Source of the DNA: Liolophura sinensis
Taxonomy: Eukaryota > Mollusca > Polyplacophora > Chitonida > Chitonidae
NCBI RefSeq assembly: GCF_032854445.1
Contig: NC_088307.1
Span: forward strand, 19,420,017-19,484,016
Direction of reading: 5' to 3'
Length of the DNA stretch: 64,000 bases
Shown in pieces: positions 32,930 to 44,944 of the stretch. Numbering within the stretch: the stretch's first letter is position 1; each line of letters opens with the position of its first letter. The position numbers and the translations under genes were made by a program. Below the pieces are notes generated by a model. The model worked only from the letters and a program-made list of their open reading frames with translations. It made no database searches and was not told the origin of the DNA.

Positions 32930-33180
32930 GTTTCTGTAGCCGGCTCTGTAGCCAGAACCCGTCGTCCGCCAGCAGAGCAGACCCAGTCGGAGTATCATGA
33001 CGATTAATTAATCCCACAGGCGATCAATGGGTCACTGAATAACGACCAGATTTGTTAGCTAATTAGTTGACTAACTGGGGTTAGTTGACAACGGGCCTCC
33101 ACGGTTGTTCATTACCGTCGTGTGTACAGGTCACGATGAAGGCTTCCGGTCCATCGTTAAGGTCCGCTACTAAAGGACAA
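32930..33180. promoter_or_regulatory. Candidate conserved non-coding element
   Basis: Non-repetitive, balanced composition with several TAAT-containing words (GATTAATTAATCCC, GCTAATTAGTTGACTAA). It stands out from the repeats around it, but conservation cannot be judged from a single sequence. Confidence 0.2.
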
Positions 33181-33365
33181 TGTTTATATGCTGCAGGGAT
33201 ATGAGTTGACGATTGAAATTCGATAAAAACTGTTTCACATGGTCATATGACATCCCCAGTACGTTGCCCGTTTACGTCAAATGATGTCACATTTACTAAT
33301 GACATTTAAATCCTTAGTAAACTTTACTTATCGTTTAATTTGAAATTGTGCAATGTTTTTATGTG

Positions 33366-33485
33366 GATTTATTTATTTGATTGGTGTTTTACCTCGTATC
33401 AAGAGTATTTCACTTTTACGAATGGAATGCAGGCAACATTATGGAGGTCGAAAAACGAACAGAATCATACGTAGATTGTTGGCAC
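33366..33485 (-). mobile_element. SINE-A fragment, diverged
   Basis: TTTATTTATTTGATTGGTGT, TTTACCTCGTATCAAGAGTA, GGCAACATTATGGAGGTCG. Confidence 0.7.
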
Positions 33486-33908
33486 TTTTCTTTTTGTTAG
33501 ATGAACATGTTAGAACTGTAGGGTAGGGCTAAGGTTAGGTATGATGTGAACGAAATTGAATAGATACAGGGACCTGTGTTATGTATTATAGTACGTAGTA
33601 AAGTAGCCAAGGATATTTAATCAGTCGTCTTCACTGTAAGTTTCTTAAATTTTAAGGTGGGGGATAATTCTTTTGTGACTAAAGAGAAGTAGTGAGTGCC
33701 CGCTTCATAATTGTGTCTAATCCCGCGTATTGGTTTTTTGTTTTATATTTTGACTGTAGTCAATCATAGCTCTGTCACATTGTGCCAGGGAATTTGAAAC
33801 TTTCGGTATAAATTGCCGTTTCGTCAAATCGAAATTCCAAAACGCTGCATCGATTTGTATGAGAATATACAACTTCTTCTGGACCGGAAGGGATGTTTTT
33901 TCATATTC
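33486..33908. other. Unannotated
   Basis: Nothing recognised. Confidence 0.4.
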
Positions 33909-34047
33909 ATTTTGTGGATGGTCGTGGGTTTCCCCTGGGCTCTGTCCAGTTTCCTCCCACCATAATGCTGGCCGCCGTTGTACAAGTGAAATATTTTTTG
34001 AGTATGGCGTAAAACACCAATCAAATAAAAAAATAAATAATTAATTT
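33909..34047 (+). mobile_element. SINE-A, 5'-truncated
   Basis: GGATGGTCGTGGGTTTCCCC, TCCCACCATAATGCTGGCCG, AGTATGGCGTAAAACACCAA and an AAATAAAAAAATAAATAA tail. Confidence 0.9.
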
Positions 34048-36084
34048 GGTGGAAAATTCGCATGAATATTTATTTACTCCTCCTTACGGTCACCAATGTA
34101 AGAGCCATTTTTTATGGTTCTTGATTTTTTGATTTCTGCAGTCGCTTATAGAATTTAACATGCTCGCAGATTGCTAACGTTTGTTTACTTCTTTCTGTTA
34201 TCAGGGTAAAAAGAAAAAAAAGTGCATAATCTTAGCAAAGGTAACTTTTTTGTATTACAGTTCACAGTAACTTATCACCAATCCACAAGTACAAATGCAT
34301 CGTCATGCACACATCTGTGTACACACCACATAAAACACAATATACCAGTTGGTGGCATACTTAGTCGTACGAAAGTTTTTTTTCCTTCAGAATAAAATGT
34401 CTTGTTATTTTTCTAAGATATATGTGTCTTTTGACCTGAAACGTCCATCTTGATTGAGGGCTAGCATACCAGTATTTGTTTCGTCGCACAGATGCATACA
34501 GTTGTCCCCCAAAGTACTGCTTCTAAACGGTGTAATGTAACTTAGTTGTTCAGCCGTACAACGTTTTGTTAAGTGTAGCCCAAAACCTAATAATCTAATT
34601 ATGTTTCATAAGTTCCTAACTGCAGATTTGTATGGATCGTTTTTAAAAACCTTTTTTATAATTTCCTACAAGCGTCAGTGAGATATGTCGTTCATGAGTT
34701 GTACTGAAATTAGCATATCTACATATATACGATATGAGATTTACCGCGTTGTCCATTAGAGGCACTTTAAGTCTTGACGAAGAACACTTACATTTATCTG
34801 TGTTAATTGGGTACCCCGGGTTAACAGCACCAGTGTTAATTTCACGCTGTTTAGTGGAGATATTCTCCTGGAATGACCGCAGTGCTAAAGTGGAACTGTT
34901 CCAGCAGTTGGTGTCAGTGATTTTGTGTTTGGCTGTCGACAGAAAAACACTGCACTAAATATTGCGGTCATTATAATGTAGTATGTCAGTAAAATATAAA
35001 CTCTTTTAAGTCACGGCTTAAATGACTCCTCTCTGGACGGGCAATTAATAAAACAGCGGTGGCCTGGCTGCTATCGACCTTCGTACCAGATATGTGCTTT
35101 GTTAAATTCAACAGGTGGTGTCTGGGAATAGCCTACGAGAATAAAGGTCTGCCGGGGGCAATTATCCATCAGCGAAATCCATAAGGAAGTGGAAAAAAAA
35201 TAGCACACCTTGTGGTAATGGTTGGTTGTTTCTCCAGACGTAATAAGTCGGCGTCTTTTTCTTTCTTTTCAACCCCATGTTGCGTGGGGTGATGTGATTT
35301 TGGAAGCGTCGTTCTTCAGCGAATTACCACGGCCATGGACTGTAAATTGAATATTGGATAAGGACTAGGTTTCCACTGCGTACGCACTTCCGTTACTCTT
35401 GTTCTTCTGACAGTTCACCGTCATCCATCATTTTGGAAAGGGCCTATTTACTGCTGGATTTCGTTCCACACAATTACTCCGCGCTGCAGGAGGTCTATTC
35501 TATGGTGGTGTCCCTAGCATGGACCGAATAAGCTCTCTTTCGAGGTCAGCGATTTATTGCGTGCAATTACGAAAGTCGTATTCTTGCAAAGTTGTAACAG
35601 TTGTATTCTTGCTACGCACTCTTTATTGATTCATTTAACCGGAATAATTTCGAGGATTGATACAGGTGATATATAGGGTCGTTATGACTGCCGAACACAA
35701 CGCCAGCGCAATCAACAATCTGGTGGTTCAAACAGAACGATTGTAACAGATATCAGCTAATAGGCCCTCCAGTTTATTTTTTAATGATTTTCATCGCACA
35801 CAGTACACGAGTATAATCGATCTTTTTCAGCTGAATGATTTATTCGGATCAGATAGATCAAAGAAATTTAAACCATTTTTTAAAAACGACAGCTTCCGTT
35901 TCATACGCGTTAGCGAACACAACTACCGATTCGGTCAAAAGCCTTGGGTGGTAAAGGGTTAGAGCTTTCGGTTCATGTGCAAGATCTGTGGGTTCAAAAC
36001 CGAGTCATGAAATTACCAACATGGTGTTAGTATACTGTGGTGACAAGTGGGCGAAACGTCTTATCTTACGTCTTTGTCATGGTT
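34048..36084. other. Unannotated unique sequence
   Basis: Two kilobases without a recognised repeat or gene. A 74-codon frame at 34734-34958 has no family resemblance. 35030-35170 (GGACGGGCAATTAATAAAAC, TGCCGGGGGCAATTATCCAT) has the look of conserved non-coding DNA, unproven. Confidence 0.35.
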
Positions 36085-36242
36085 TATTTATTCCATTGTA
36101 ATTTTACGCCGTACTCAAGGATATTTCACTTGTACGACCGCGGCAGAGATTATGGTGGGAGGAAAGCCCAGGGAAAACCCTCTACTATCCACTGGCAGAT
36201 TGCTGGCAGACTTTATCACGTATGCCGTCGACAATACAGGAC
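36085..36242 (-). mobile_element. SINE-A, internally deleted
   Basis: ATTTTACGCCGTACTCAAGG, ATTTCACTTGTACGACCGCG, then the CCGGGCAGAGC segment is missing, then CACTGGCAGATTGCTGGCAG. Confidence 0.8.
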
Positions 36243-36282
36243 CCGTCAGATACTAGGAATTTTCGTGGTGATATAATATAAA

Positions 36283-36500
36283 AGGCTACAGAATAGAGAG
36301 TAAAATCAGAGCACTAACAGTGTGATAGTTGGCAAATTGTCATACATATTACGGATGAAATCTGGCCTCTTGTCCATTTACCGCATTAGGGGTTTTATTC
36401 CAAATATTCATGACATTAAAGTATAGTAACTTACCATTTATAATCTCCGTAGCCCCATGGCTTAAGCAGAATTACGTAACAAATGCACCGGTGTTAGTTG
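36283..36500 (-). repeat. Family E copy with outer sequence
   Basis: GCTACAGAATAGAGAGTAAA, GTGATAGTTGGCAAATTGTC, GAAATCTGGCCTCTTGTCCA, ATTAGGGGTTTTATTCCAAA. Confidence 0.8.
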
Positions 36501-37589
36501 TAATTTAGTATACGCCATGCACTGATCTAGAATTACGACTGAAATAATGTTGACAGCGATGTTAAACTTCTGTATGTCAGTTGATAAATCAAGAAATCAG
36601 TCAATCCTTGAAAGATCCTTTGATAAAAGCACGTATTAAAATTATAACAAAATAGTTGACATCTGTTTCGCAGTCGTAATATTGCTTAATTTTGCGTCCG
36701 GTTTATCCACTCATGATCTCAATCCTCACCAACATTTTTTAAAGTCTGTTCATTTTGGTGTTAGCAAAAACACCATCAGAAATAATAAAAACAAACATAC
36801 CATCCTTTCTTGACAGAGTTAGTGAGAAAAATATTCTAGAATGCGGACAACCTTCTGTCGGTTTCTAATCCATGGGAAAAATCTTGAGAGCTTAGGCTAA
36901 TAAGTTGCATAAAATGTAGAGTTTTTTTCACACTATACATTGCATAATGGAAGGAACATAAACAGCCATTATGTACTAATCCCTTCAGCCAATTGTGTAA
37001 GTACTTTATTGAACGATTTTCGAAGAGTGTTTTTTTTTTTTTTAAACTGGGGAAACTTTGTTGGGATAAACTTTTAATCCAGGCCAGCCCGTTTTAAAGC
37101 ACGGTCGACTGACAGTGAGTTTATAGCTGGTGGAATTTTCCTGCCGAGAACAAATTACTCGGAATTGTCTACAGTCACAATAAACGGAGATTCCGTGCTT
37201 AATCCGTGCTCAGGCGGATCAGGACAGCGGTTAGTAAAGCTGCGCAGAACGACATCGATTCGCCGGACGTTAAAGACTCGCCTTGATTGGCTCGTTTGTT
37301 TAGCGGCGTCGATGTGGAGTAGTTAAAATACCAGAGACAACGGCAATTGGTAATTTCTTTTGAACCGTTTCTCCTCTTTCCTGAGCTTGTCACCTAAACA
37401 CCTCGTGGCCACAATGTTGGCAAAGGTTCCCAGTGGTCAAGGTCAAGAATTAAAGCAGCCTCGTTTCTTATCTAATGTACACCATTATTACGCTTGAAAA
37501 TAATACACATATTCCTTTATGTTTATAATACACGGGCAGATATATTTTTATTACCAACAACTAACGTTGTAGAATGATACACCATATCG
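36501..37589. other. Unannotated, with a T run
   Basis: A homopolymer T run lies near 37030-37043. Nothing else recognised. Confidence 0.4.
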
Positions 37590-37768
37590 ATACTGATTTC
37601 AGTTCGTTCGCCTATACTAAGATATATGGCAATTCCTGCCGTCTTTCTAACATCATGGAAGGGTTTTGATTGCTTCTCTTTGTATGACTCCGTGTTCAGT
37701 GTCCATTTTGGCTAATGGCTGGTACACGAATGTCTGTTTCGACGCCGAGATTCAATGACGTCATTTAA
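37590..37768 (+). repeat. Family F copy, partial
   Basis: ACTGATTTCAGTTCGTTCGC, TTGATTGCTTCTCTTTGTAT, TGGTACACGAATGTCTGTTT, CGACGCCGAGATTCAATGAC. It ends with a TGACGTCA octamer at 37756-37763. Confidence 0.65.
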
Positions 37769-37971
37769 AAGGATGCAAAACGCTCTGAAGTTTTATATGT
37801 ACATGTACCGAGGCCAATTCCACAAAACGAGTATTGCAAGTTGCCAGTTGTAGAAAATTCAAGCCATCAAGACCATCAAGCCCCCATATTTATCTAAGAG
37901 GTGTCAGAAATTTTAATAAACACAGATCCGATTAAAATTAATAGCATCGACAGGTGCAGTGTCGCGTAATA

Positions 37972-38080
37972 ATAAAAAAAATTGCGTAGCGCCTGTGTAT
38001 ACATTATATATTATACAAGTATACATTATTATTATTATACATTATTATTACATTACATTATGTATACATTATACATGGCA
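37972..38080. repeat. (ATT)/(ACATT) simple repeat
   Basis: Irregular ATTATTATTATACATT and CATTACATTATG words. Confidence 0.75.
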
Positions 38081-38247
38081 TTTTTATATGTATGCTTTAC
38101 TTAACTTTGGAATAAATACTATGTATAGGAGGTAGACGATTATTAGTTGGACCCTCAGGCAGATATGAGTTATTTTCACAGTTGTGCTACAGTTCCTTTA
38201 CACATGTATATACCTATATTTCGAGAGTAATCTCCCATTACACATTT

Positions 38248-38350
38248 ATTTATTTGTTTATTAATTTGGTGGGTGTTTGTGTTGAACGTTGCTTTTGTTA
38301 ATTGATCGTGTGATTATTGGTTTGGCAAGTCAACTTAAGGTTGACGATTG
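38248..38350 (+). repeat. Family F fragment
   Basis: TTGGTGGGTGTTTGTGTTGA, ACGTTGCTTTTGTTAATTGA, TCGTGTGATTATTGG resembles the family core. Confidence 0.45.
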
Positions 38351-39552
38351 AGCTTCTGTGAAATTAAGTTGCTGTAGCAAAGAATAATCCGTGGTCTGTC
38401 CAGAAAATGGCGAGACAGGTGATCGGTAAATTAATGTCAACAAATGTTACTTAACATTTTGACCAGTTACATGATACAGAAGGGCTTTTTTATCTTTAGC
38501 GACAAAAGATTTCCATTACAAAACTCCCCTATTTGGAAATGCTAGCTCACAAATTCTCTTTTGCCACATGTAAAAGATCTTCAAACCAAGGTGATCCTGA
38601 AATTTCAGTATGCTGTTCTTTTCAACCGGAAACATTAAATTTGAAACTCCTCTTGCGGAACTACGTTTCTTTTTTTTATCAAATTTGGCGCCCTAACTAT
38701 TACTTTTTCTGTCTCTGTCGAGCATTTTATAACCAAATCTTCCCTCGAAAAATACACAAAAGTGCAGTAAAGAGCGTTGTTACGTAACTCTGGTAGAAAA
38801 GGAATGTGTTTTTCTCTGATTTAACTTTTTCGAATATTGTTTACCTTTGATGGCAATTAAAGCATCATCAAGATATCCACCACGCCATGATGGTTTATGC
38901 TAATAGGAGCAGTATGCTGTAGATGAAGAGTGTTGAACCTCATTAAATGGAAAGTTTTTAAGAAAACCTCCCCCACAATATGTATGCCCAAATGTCCTCT
39001 ACTACACTTTATGCACTCTTACACGACAAACACTTCAGAACTTTGAGTAATTCTAGGCCAGTGGCGCCAAATAAATAGATATTAACATCACTGCATTTTT
39101 TTCACCCCTAGGTCTCATGGCAGTGGTATCAGTGAAATATTCTTGAGTAAAAACAGCCAGTTCAATGTACAAAAGTGGTTGTTGATTTTAGAGGTTTATG
39201 AAGATTTGGCAGCACTAGGTAGAATTAGAAGGAAACTCCGCTACCTTGTGAGATATGCTATTCTAATGATATTAGGCACTCCAGCATAGTAGAATAAGAC
39301 GACGGAGTGGAACCGTATATAAATGCGCGTCCTGTATTCCTACACTCATCGGGGGTTTCAAATAAACAACACTATTAACGTAATACCAAGTGGGCACATG
39401 AAACACTATGCCGTACGGTTGACGGATAAGACTTACAGTCTGCTAAAACCAACAAAAAAAAAATCTTTGCAAGGATCTAGGTTCTCGGGATTTCTCAGGA
39501 CATAACTAGTTTTCTTAGTGCTGTATTTGCTACTATAAGCCTTCCTCTCCCT
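38351..39552. other. Unannotated
   Basis: Nothing firm. TAATTCTAGGCCAGTGGCG near 39049 faintly resembles the 5' end of family E. Confidence 0.35.
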
Positions 39553-39602
39553 CCCCCGTGTAACGTGTGATCTTTTGCCAACTACAACACTGTCTCACCC
39601 CC
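39553..39602 (+). repeat. Family E fragment
   Basis: CGTGTAACGTGTGATCTTTT followed by GCCAACTACAACACTGTCTC. Confidence 0.5.
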
Positions 39603-40084
39603 TTGACACAAGACCTTGTGTTCCATGCTTATCTGTAGGTGTGCCATATGGCGATTTTTCTTCTCCCCTCATCTTTTTCGACCAAGGTAATTTAATACTC
39701 TTGTCGGAAGATTACTACAACAGATGTTTCACATTTAATAGCCGCGGCGCCTTTGAAGTCTTGGAAGACGAATCATAAGCCGACATCACAAAAAGCAAGC
39801 CCGTGATCTTAATAAGTTGCAAATGCGTCTTCGTTGATTTTCAAAAGGATGGAATACATAAATTCACGTAAAAGTACAATTTGATAAATAACGGATGAAA
39901 TATTGCCTTATACTAAAAAAAAAAAAAAAAAATGTCGCGTAGCTATAACCGCAAAATGCACGGATTTATATGCTTATATAGATTCAATCATTCCAGTCAG
40001 ACAGCGCAATAAATATATCAGCAATGCTACCAGCTGCTACAAGCAGACAATATCGTGATATAATCAAAATAGCGTTGAATCTGT
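39603..40084. other. Unannotated, with an A run
   Basis: A run of about 17 A lies near 39916-39932. Confidence 0.4.
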
Positions 40085-40257
40085 TCGCATGCCAGCGGTT
40101 AACGGATATGGACGTTCAAAGTTAATAATCGAAAGGTCATTTTCCAAAACAACGTTTACCACAAACCACCAAAGAACCAAGAAAGTACAGTAAGTAAGAA
40201 ATTAGGACAGAATCATGCAAAGTAAAGTTTGCCAACAGTTTTGAATGATGCTAGAAA
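40085..40257 (-). repeat. Family F copy
   Basis: GGATATGGACGTTCAAAGTT, AATCGAAAGGTCATTTTCCA, ACCACAAACCACCAAAGAAC, GGACAGAATCATGCAAAGTA. Confidence 0.75.
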
Positions 40258-40818
40258 GACGCATGGAATGTTTTAGGCGAATGGGTGAAATCAGTGTTTA
40301 AATCGCATACCATGCTAGTATATGTAAGTATAGAAAGTACATGAAACCAATGATACACCAGAAAGGGAGGAGCAAGCACAAATTCGAGTGTCGAAACACA
40401 TCAACACACAAATTAGGCAACCATGACCTTACATATCTTTTCGATGGACATTGCCGTCGACACGCTGGGAATAGCACGTCCCTAAAAGGGCTTGGTGAAA
40501 GCACACAAACACTATTTCCATTAGAACCCCAAAATGGTTTAGTGGTAGTTAAACTGTTTCTGACATCTATTTTAGAGAAATCCTTTCAATCACGGTAAAC
40601 AAAATAAATAAATAAATAACAAACAAGTCGATTGTGGAAATGCACCATACCGGCACACCCCATGGTGACTGTTCCATCGTGAAATACTAGGGTAATTGAA
40701 TAAATAGCTCGCGTGAAGGAGATCCATTTACCTGGCTATCGCTGGACAGTATCCGTTGAAATCAAAGCGCAACTGAGATACATATTTTGATGATTGACAG
40801 TTTACCAAGTAGGATATG
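40258..40818. other. Unannotated
   Basis: An 85-codon frame at 40341-40598 is unrecognised. The sequence lies between two oppositely oriented family F copies. Confidence 0.4.
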
Positions 40819-41090
40819 ATATATACACAGCTTGGATACCGATTTCATTCATTCGCCTGGGACATTCTTTGTGTCTTACCTTTATCATTGAAAACAGTTG
40901 AGTGCTTTTCTTTGCATGATTTCGTTATGATGTTTTAGTTTATAAACGTTCTCGGTTCTTTGGTGGTTTGTGTTAAATGTCGTTCTGGGGAAGTGGCCGT
41001 GTAATTATTGACTCGGAACATACATTTTGTAGTTTGACGGCCGGTACACAAATGTCCGTTTCGACGCATAGATTCACGGAGATTTCTATA
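40819..41090 (+). repeat. Family F copy
   Basis: GGATACCGATTTCATTCATT, TTTGCATGATTTCGTTATGA, TTCTTTGGTGGTTTGTGTTA, TACACAAATGTCCGTTTCGA, CGCATAGATTCACGG. Confidence 0.8.
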
Positions 41091-41211
41091 AATCAGTCCC
41101 ATCCCTTCATACATCTTATTAAGTATTCTATTTGTCGTCAGCATGAACAAGATATCAGTCACGACTGACCAGTTGCTGTTGTTGCAGGTATGGCTCAATG
41201 AGAAGCCTGTC

Positions 41212-41261
41212 GAAGAAACCCTTTTCAACTGACGACAAGATGAAAAGAAAGGGTTTCTGAT
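41212..41261. other. Hairpin
   Basis: AGAAACCCTTTTCA and TGAAAAGAAAGGGTTTCT pair over about 14 bp with a short bulge and a loop of about 16 nt. No function assigned. Confidence 0.45.
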
Positions 41262-41663
41262 TTATGCTTACGATTGGCCAGCGAAGCAGCTGCCTTGATG
41301 ATATTAATGCTGGTTTTGCGGTGATGACTCTCGCGTTAAGCCGTCAATATCCATGTAATTCCGTGGATTTATCAACCTGTCCTCTCATTAGCTCGCGCGC
41401 AGAGAGAAAAACAGCTACCGCAAATCAAATCGGGCTGTGCCAATCGCATTGAATTTCAGTAACTGTTTTAAATTATTCTCCTCAACAACGCCCACCTTCG
41501 TTGTCCTTTGAAAGAATATTTTATAAATCGGTTAATTCTAACTATTCAGCTCCAGACGTGGAAGCTGCTTATAACCTGCAGGGGCCATCTTAAATGAAAG
41601 AATCACACTTGGTAATTAAATATCTCAGTTTTTTATGACGAGGTCAGCAAATCATTATTCTGG

Positions 41664-41945
41664 TAATATGAAAGACTACACTCAAAAAAAATCAATTTTT
41701 CAGAAAGTCTTGTGTCTGAATTATGTTAGAATGTATTCCCCTTTTACAGCAGATTATCCTGTTAAAAACAACACTCATACAACAGACTTTCTGTAAAAAT
41801 TAAAAGATTAATTTTTTGAGTGTACAGCCCGGAGAGTGAAATACGGCCTTTTGTTAATATTCCTTCGTTACGGATTTATTTCAACTGTTCATGTAAATGC
41901 CTGAATTACATGCCCACTAGCACTATGACCTAAGCAATATTAGGT
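41664..41945 (-). repeat. Family E copy split by MITE-M
   Basis: TATGAAAGACTA lies before the MITE and CAGCCCGGAGAGTGAAATAC after it. Removing the insert and one TA restores the family word AAAGACTACAGC. The outer part GGCCTTTTGTTAATATTCCT and GTTCATGTAAATGCCTGAAT follows. Confidence 0.85.
41679..41822. mobile_element. MITE-M copy 1, 144 bp, TA target duplication
   Basis: Begins CACTCAAAAAAAATCAATTT and ends TTAATTTTTTGAGTG, terminal inverted repeats of about 25-30 bp, flanked by TA (41677-41678 and 41823-41824). The interior is non-coding, so it needs a transposase supplied in trans. A TA target is typical of the Tc1/mariner superfamily; assignment to it is inference. Confidence 0.88.
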
Positions 41946-42184
41946 ATATATGTGCAGTGCATTGATTTTTTGGCAATGTCTTTAACATCACTGATCACTA
42001 GATTTGCCCAACATGCTTTGTCACCATCACATTCAATAAACAACCTATCCTGGAAAAATACATCCCCGAAAAGTTTTAACCATGGCCAAAGTCATTGCTG
42101 TAATCAGTTTACACCCAGACTTCCGCTCTTGTTCGGGGTATACCACTGTAATCAAGTCACGTGAATTGATGATCTGTCATCATG
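41946..42184. other. Unannotated
   Basis: Nothing recognised. Confidence 0.4.
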
Positions 42185-42256
42185 ATTTTAGTGCCGGCGT
42201 GGTATAAGTGAAATATTTATACTTGAGTACGGGGTAAAATACCAATCAAATGAAGT
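42185..42256 (+). mobile_element. SINE-A 3' fragment
   Basis: GTATAAGTGAAATATTTATA, CTTGAGTACGGGGTAAAATA, CCAATCAAATGAAG. Confidence 0.75.
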
Positions 42257-42402
42257 CATGATTTCTGGTATGGTTGCATTGTGCAGAACGACATTGCTAC
42301 TCTGTGTAACAGAGCATACTTTTTTTGTTTATTATGTATGAATTTCTCTTTTTCTTCCATACCAAAACAGCGCTTCTTTGTAACCCCACCTCAACGTAAG
42401 CT

Positions 42403-42610
42403 CCAATGCGATCGCTGTGAGTTCAAGCCCAGCTCGTGCTGGCTTCTTTTCCGGCCGTACGTGAGAAGGTCTGTCAACAACCTGCGGACGGTCGTGGGTT
42501 TCCCCCCGGCTATGCCCGGTTTCCACCCACCATAATGCTGACTGCCGTCGCATAAGTGAAATATTCTTGAGTACGGCGTAAAACACCAAAAAAAATAAAT
42601 AAATAAATAA
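42403..42610 (+). mobile_element. SINE-A, 5'-truncated, with 13-bp target duplication
   Basis: Starts inside the tRNA-related region (CCAATGCGATCGCTGTGAGT) and runs through the whole body to GTACGGCGTAAAACACC and an AAATAAATAAATAA tail. CTCAACGTAAGCT flanks it exactly at 42390-42402 and 42611-42623. Truncation at the 5' end plus a target duplication is the signature of target-primed reverse transcription. Confidence 0.95.
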
Positions 42611-42689
42611 CTCAACGTAAGCTTTATCAATAGATTTGCGTCTTACATAAGAACAACTGTCAGTGCAAACGCAATTCGTTCGTTAAATA

Positions 42690-42815
42690 AATTATTTATT
42701 TATTTATTTGTTCCAATGGTGTTTTACACCGTACTCAAGAATATTTCACTTATACGACAACGGCCAGCATGGTGGGAGGAAACCCACGACCGGGTTTGGC
42801 AGACCTCCTCACGTA
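42690..42815 (-). mobile_element. SINE-A, internally deleted
   Basis: (TTTA)n, GGTGTTTTACACCGTACTCA, TATACGACAACGGCCAGCAT, GGAGGAAACCCACGACCGGG; the CCGGGCAGAGCCCGG segment is missing. Confidence 0.85.
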
Positions 42816-43480
42816 TAAATAAATTCGTCATTAGTCGAACTGATGACGAGAAAACACGTTACTTCGGAAATGGATTGACTGTCGATAACAAAATGCAATA
42901 TATTACATTTTTGTCCTTTTCCCTTTTTCCAAACTGTTGATAACATAAGTAGGTTAGAGAGGTTATTTCTGGTCTTTCTTCTTTTAAACCGCTGTGGAGA
43001 TGTGACTGTTATTTCAGATATGGAAAGATCGTCGTCGTATGTCGGTCTCCAAATGTTACCCCAGTGGGTCTAAGATGTCAATAACTTTTGAGTAAAATGG
43101 CAGTTCTGAAAATAGGGGCTCTTAGAAAATGACGAACACGAGTAGACGACCAATATGTTTGGTGGCTCGACCAGACCCGTCGAGAGTAAACCACACAACC
43201 GGTCCCATCGCCTGGATATGGATGGGCAGACGACAGCGCGTGTTGCCATGGCGACGGCAGATTTGCAGCGTGAGTTTTGAAGACAAAGACGTTATCTGAT
43301 GAGATGATCATTCGGCATCAGGACAAACATCCTGGTGTTATTAAAAAGTTATAAGCTCTCAGATATACCGCAAGGCATCGCTTGTTCCTGACGCCTGGTA
43401 CCATTCGCGCATAAAAACAACTAGTGAAACAACTAGCAATCAGTCAAGCGGTCAATTAATGAATCATTCAGTATATCTGC
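42816..43480. other. Unannotated
   Basis: Nothing recognised. Confidence 0.4.
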
Positions 43481-43664
43481 CTATTAATTGATGAGTGCGC
43501 CTATGAGTTGGGAGACCTGGGATCAAACCCGGGTGCGGTCATACCAAAGAATTTGAAAAATGCTAGCTGTTGTTGCCTCACTTCTCGCTCAGCACTGCAA
43601 GGTTAGAACAAGTAAACACGACAGATTGGTCCGGTGTCAGTATAATGTGATTTAAGAAATGACT
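43481..43664 (+). mobile_element. SINE-C, 5' half with tRNA-like head
   Basis: GAGACCTGGGATCAAACCCG holds a B-box-like GGATCAAACCC; then TGCTAGCTGTTGTTGCCTCA, GGTTAGAACAAGTAAACACG and GGTGTCAGTATAATGTGA. The 3' half and tail are missing. Confidence 0.65.
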
Positions 43665-44538
43665 TAAGAAATGACTTTACACTCAATACATTTTCCTAGG
43701 CCCCCCAGTCGTCAGTCCGAAAATTAGTAGCTGTGGTGACGTCAACAGATAGCTGTTAAAAACCTTTGTTGGAGGTGAACTCGAATTGGGTGCGTTAAGC
43801 TGGTCTGCGTTCCAAATATGTTCATGAATGACGTCATTTCTGAATATTTAAGACCATTGACTAAAAATATGCATAAAAATAGAGGGGTCATTTGGAAATA
43901 TAAAACATACCTCAAAAATAAAATTAATTTTTTTTCTTTTGTGGCGTTTTTATGTATCCTGTAATAAAACATCCACTGTCTCAACAAGCTGTTTGGTTGG
44001 TCAACCAGTGAATTTGGTTGATCAACCAGTGAGTTTGTCATTCAGTCATTGGATTACATGAAATTACCGATCCTTGCTAATGAGTCTTTAAAGGTACCCA
44101 AAATGTAGGTCTGTTATTGGTGAGAAAAAACGTACATGTACCTTTTGAGCGATATAGCGATATAGTTATCATTGTAAATATTAAACTACGGCAGCTGGGC
44201 AAGGCTTTCATAACAAGGTGTGTAAAACATTGTTTGTTATTCTTACTTGTATTGTAATAATCCCAAGGGTCCTGCATATGAAGTGTACATATCTCGCCTT
44301 GTAGCATTTGTTAGATCCTGTGTGTTATACCACGATTTAAATCAACATCACAAATTATTACAAAAACTGGTGTCAAGGTTATTCCGATCTGTCCAAAGTC
44401 TATGGCACTTTCCTTGACAGTTTTGATAGCAATTCCGCCTAACTCGGTGCCAGAGGAGTATATTCATCGTGTTGAATGATATATTAGCGGTTACAATCAA
44501 GACTCTGCGGTGCATATTTTAATGACATGCAACTTATA
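43665..44538. other. Unannotated
   Basis: Two TGACGTCA octamers (43737-43744 and 43829-43836) and a short duplication of GGTTG/TCAACCAGTGA near 43995-44033. The 99-codon minus-strand frame at 43742-44041 is unrecognised. Confidence 0.4.
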
Positions 44539-44762
44539 TACTAGTATGGTACATAGAACATTCCTTGCTTCTTTACAACATCATTGAAAAGTATTGATTG
44601 CTTATGTTTGCACGATCCCATCCTATTTTGTCACTTTATATAATTTATTAGTTCCTCGGTCGTTTGTGTTAAACGTCGTCGTTTTGGGAATTGGTCTTGT
44701 GATTATTCATTCAGAACGGTTATTTTGATTAACGGCGGTATACGAATGTCTGACCCAGGTCA
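44539..44762 (+). repeat. Family F copy
   Basis: CATAGAACATTCCTTGCTTC, TTTGCACGATCCCATCCTAT, TTCCTCGGTCGTTTGTGTTA, AACGTCGTCGTTTTGGGAAT, GGTATACGAATGTCTG. Confidence 0.75.
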
Positions 44763-44944
44763 ATAATCACAGGGCCAATTTACCAAAACAGCGAGATTAG
44801 CGGAATATTGTTTTCTGGGTGATGGCAGAATATATTATATTACTACTATAACAGATCAGTCTTCCGAGTGCAGCAGTTTATTGCGAAATACAATAATTAA
44901 CGGGATATGACCCTCATTATAAATGATTTCATGACCTTCAACTC

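Noticed and set aside
39575-39778. A 67-codon frame with a plausible-looking C-terminal half
   Set aside because: It begins in a family E fragment, has no convincing splice acceptor or family match, and is short enough to be chance.
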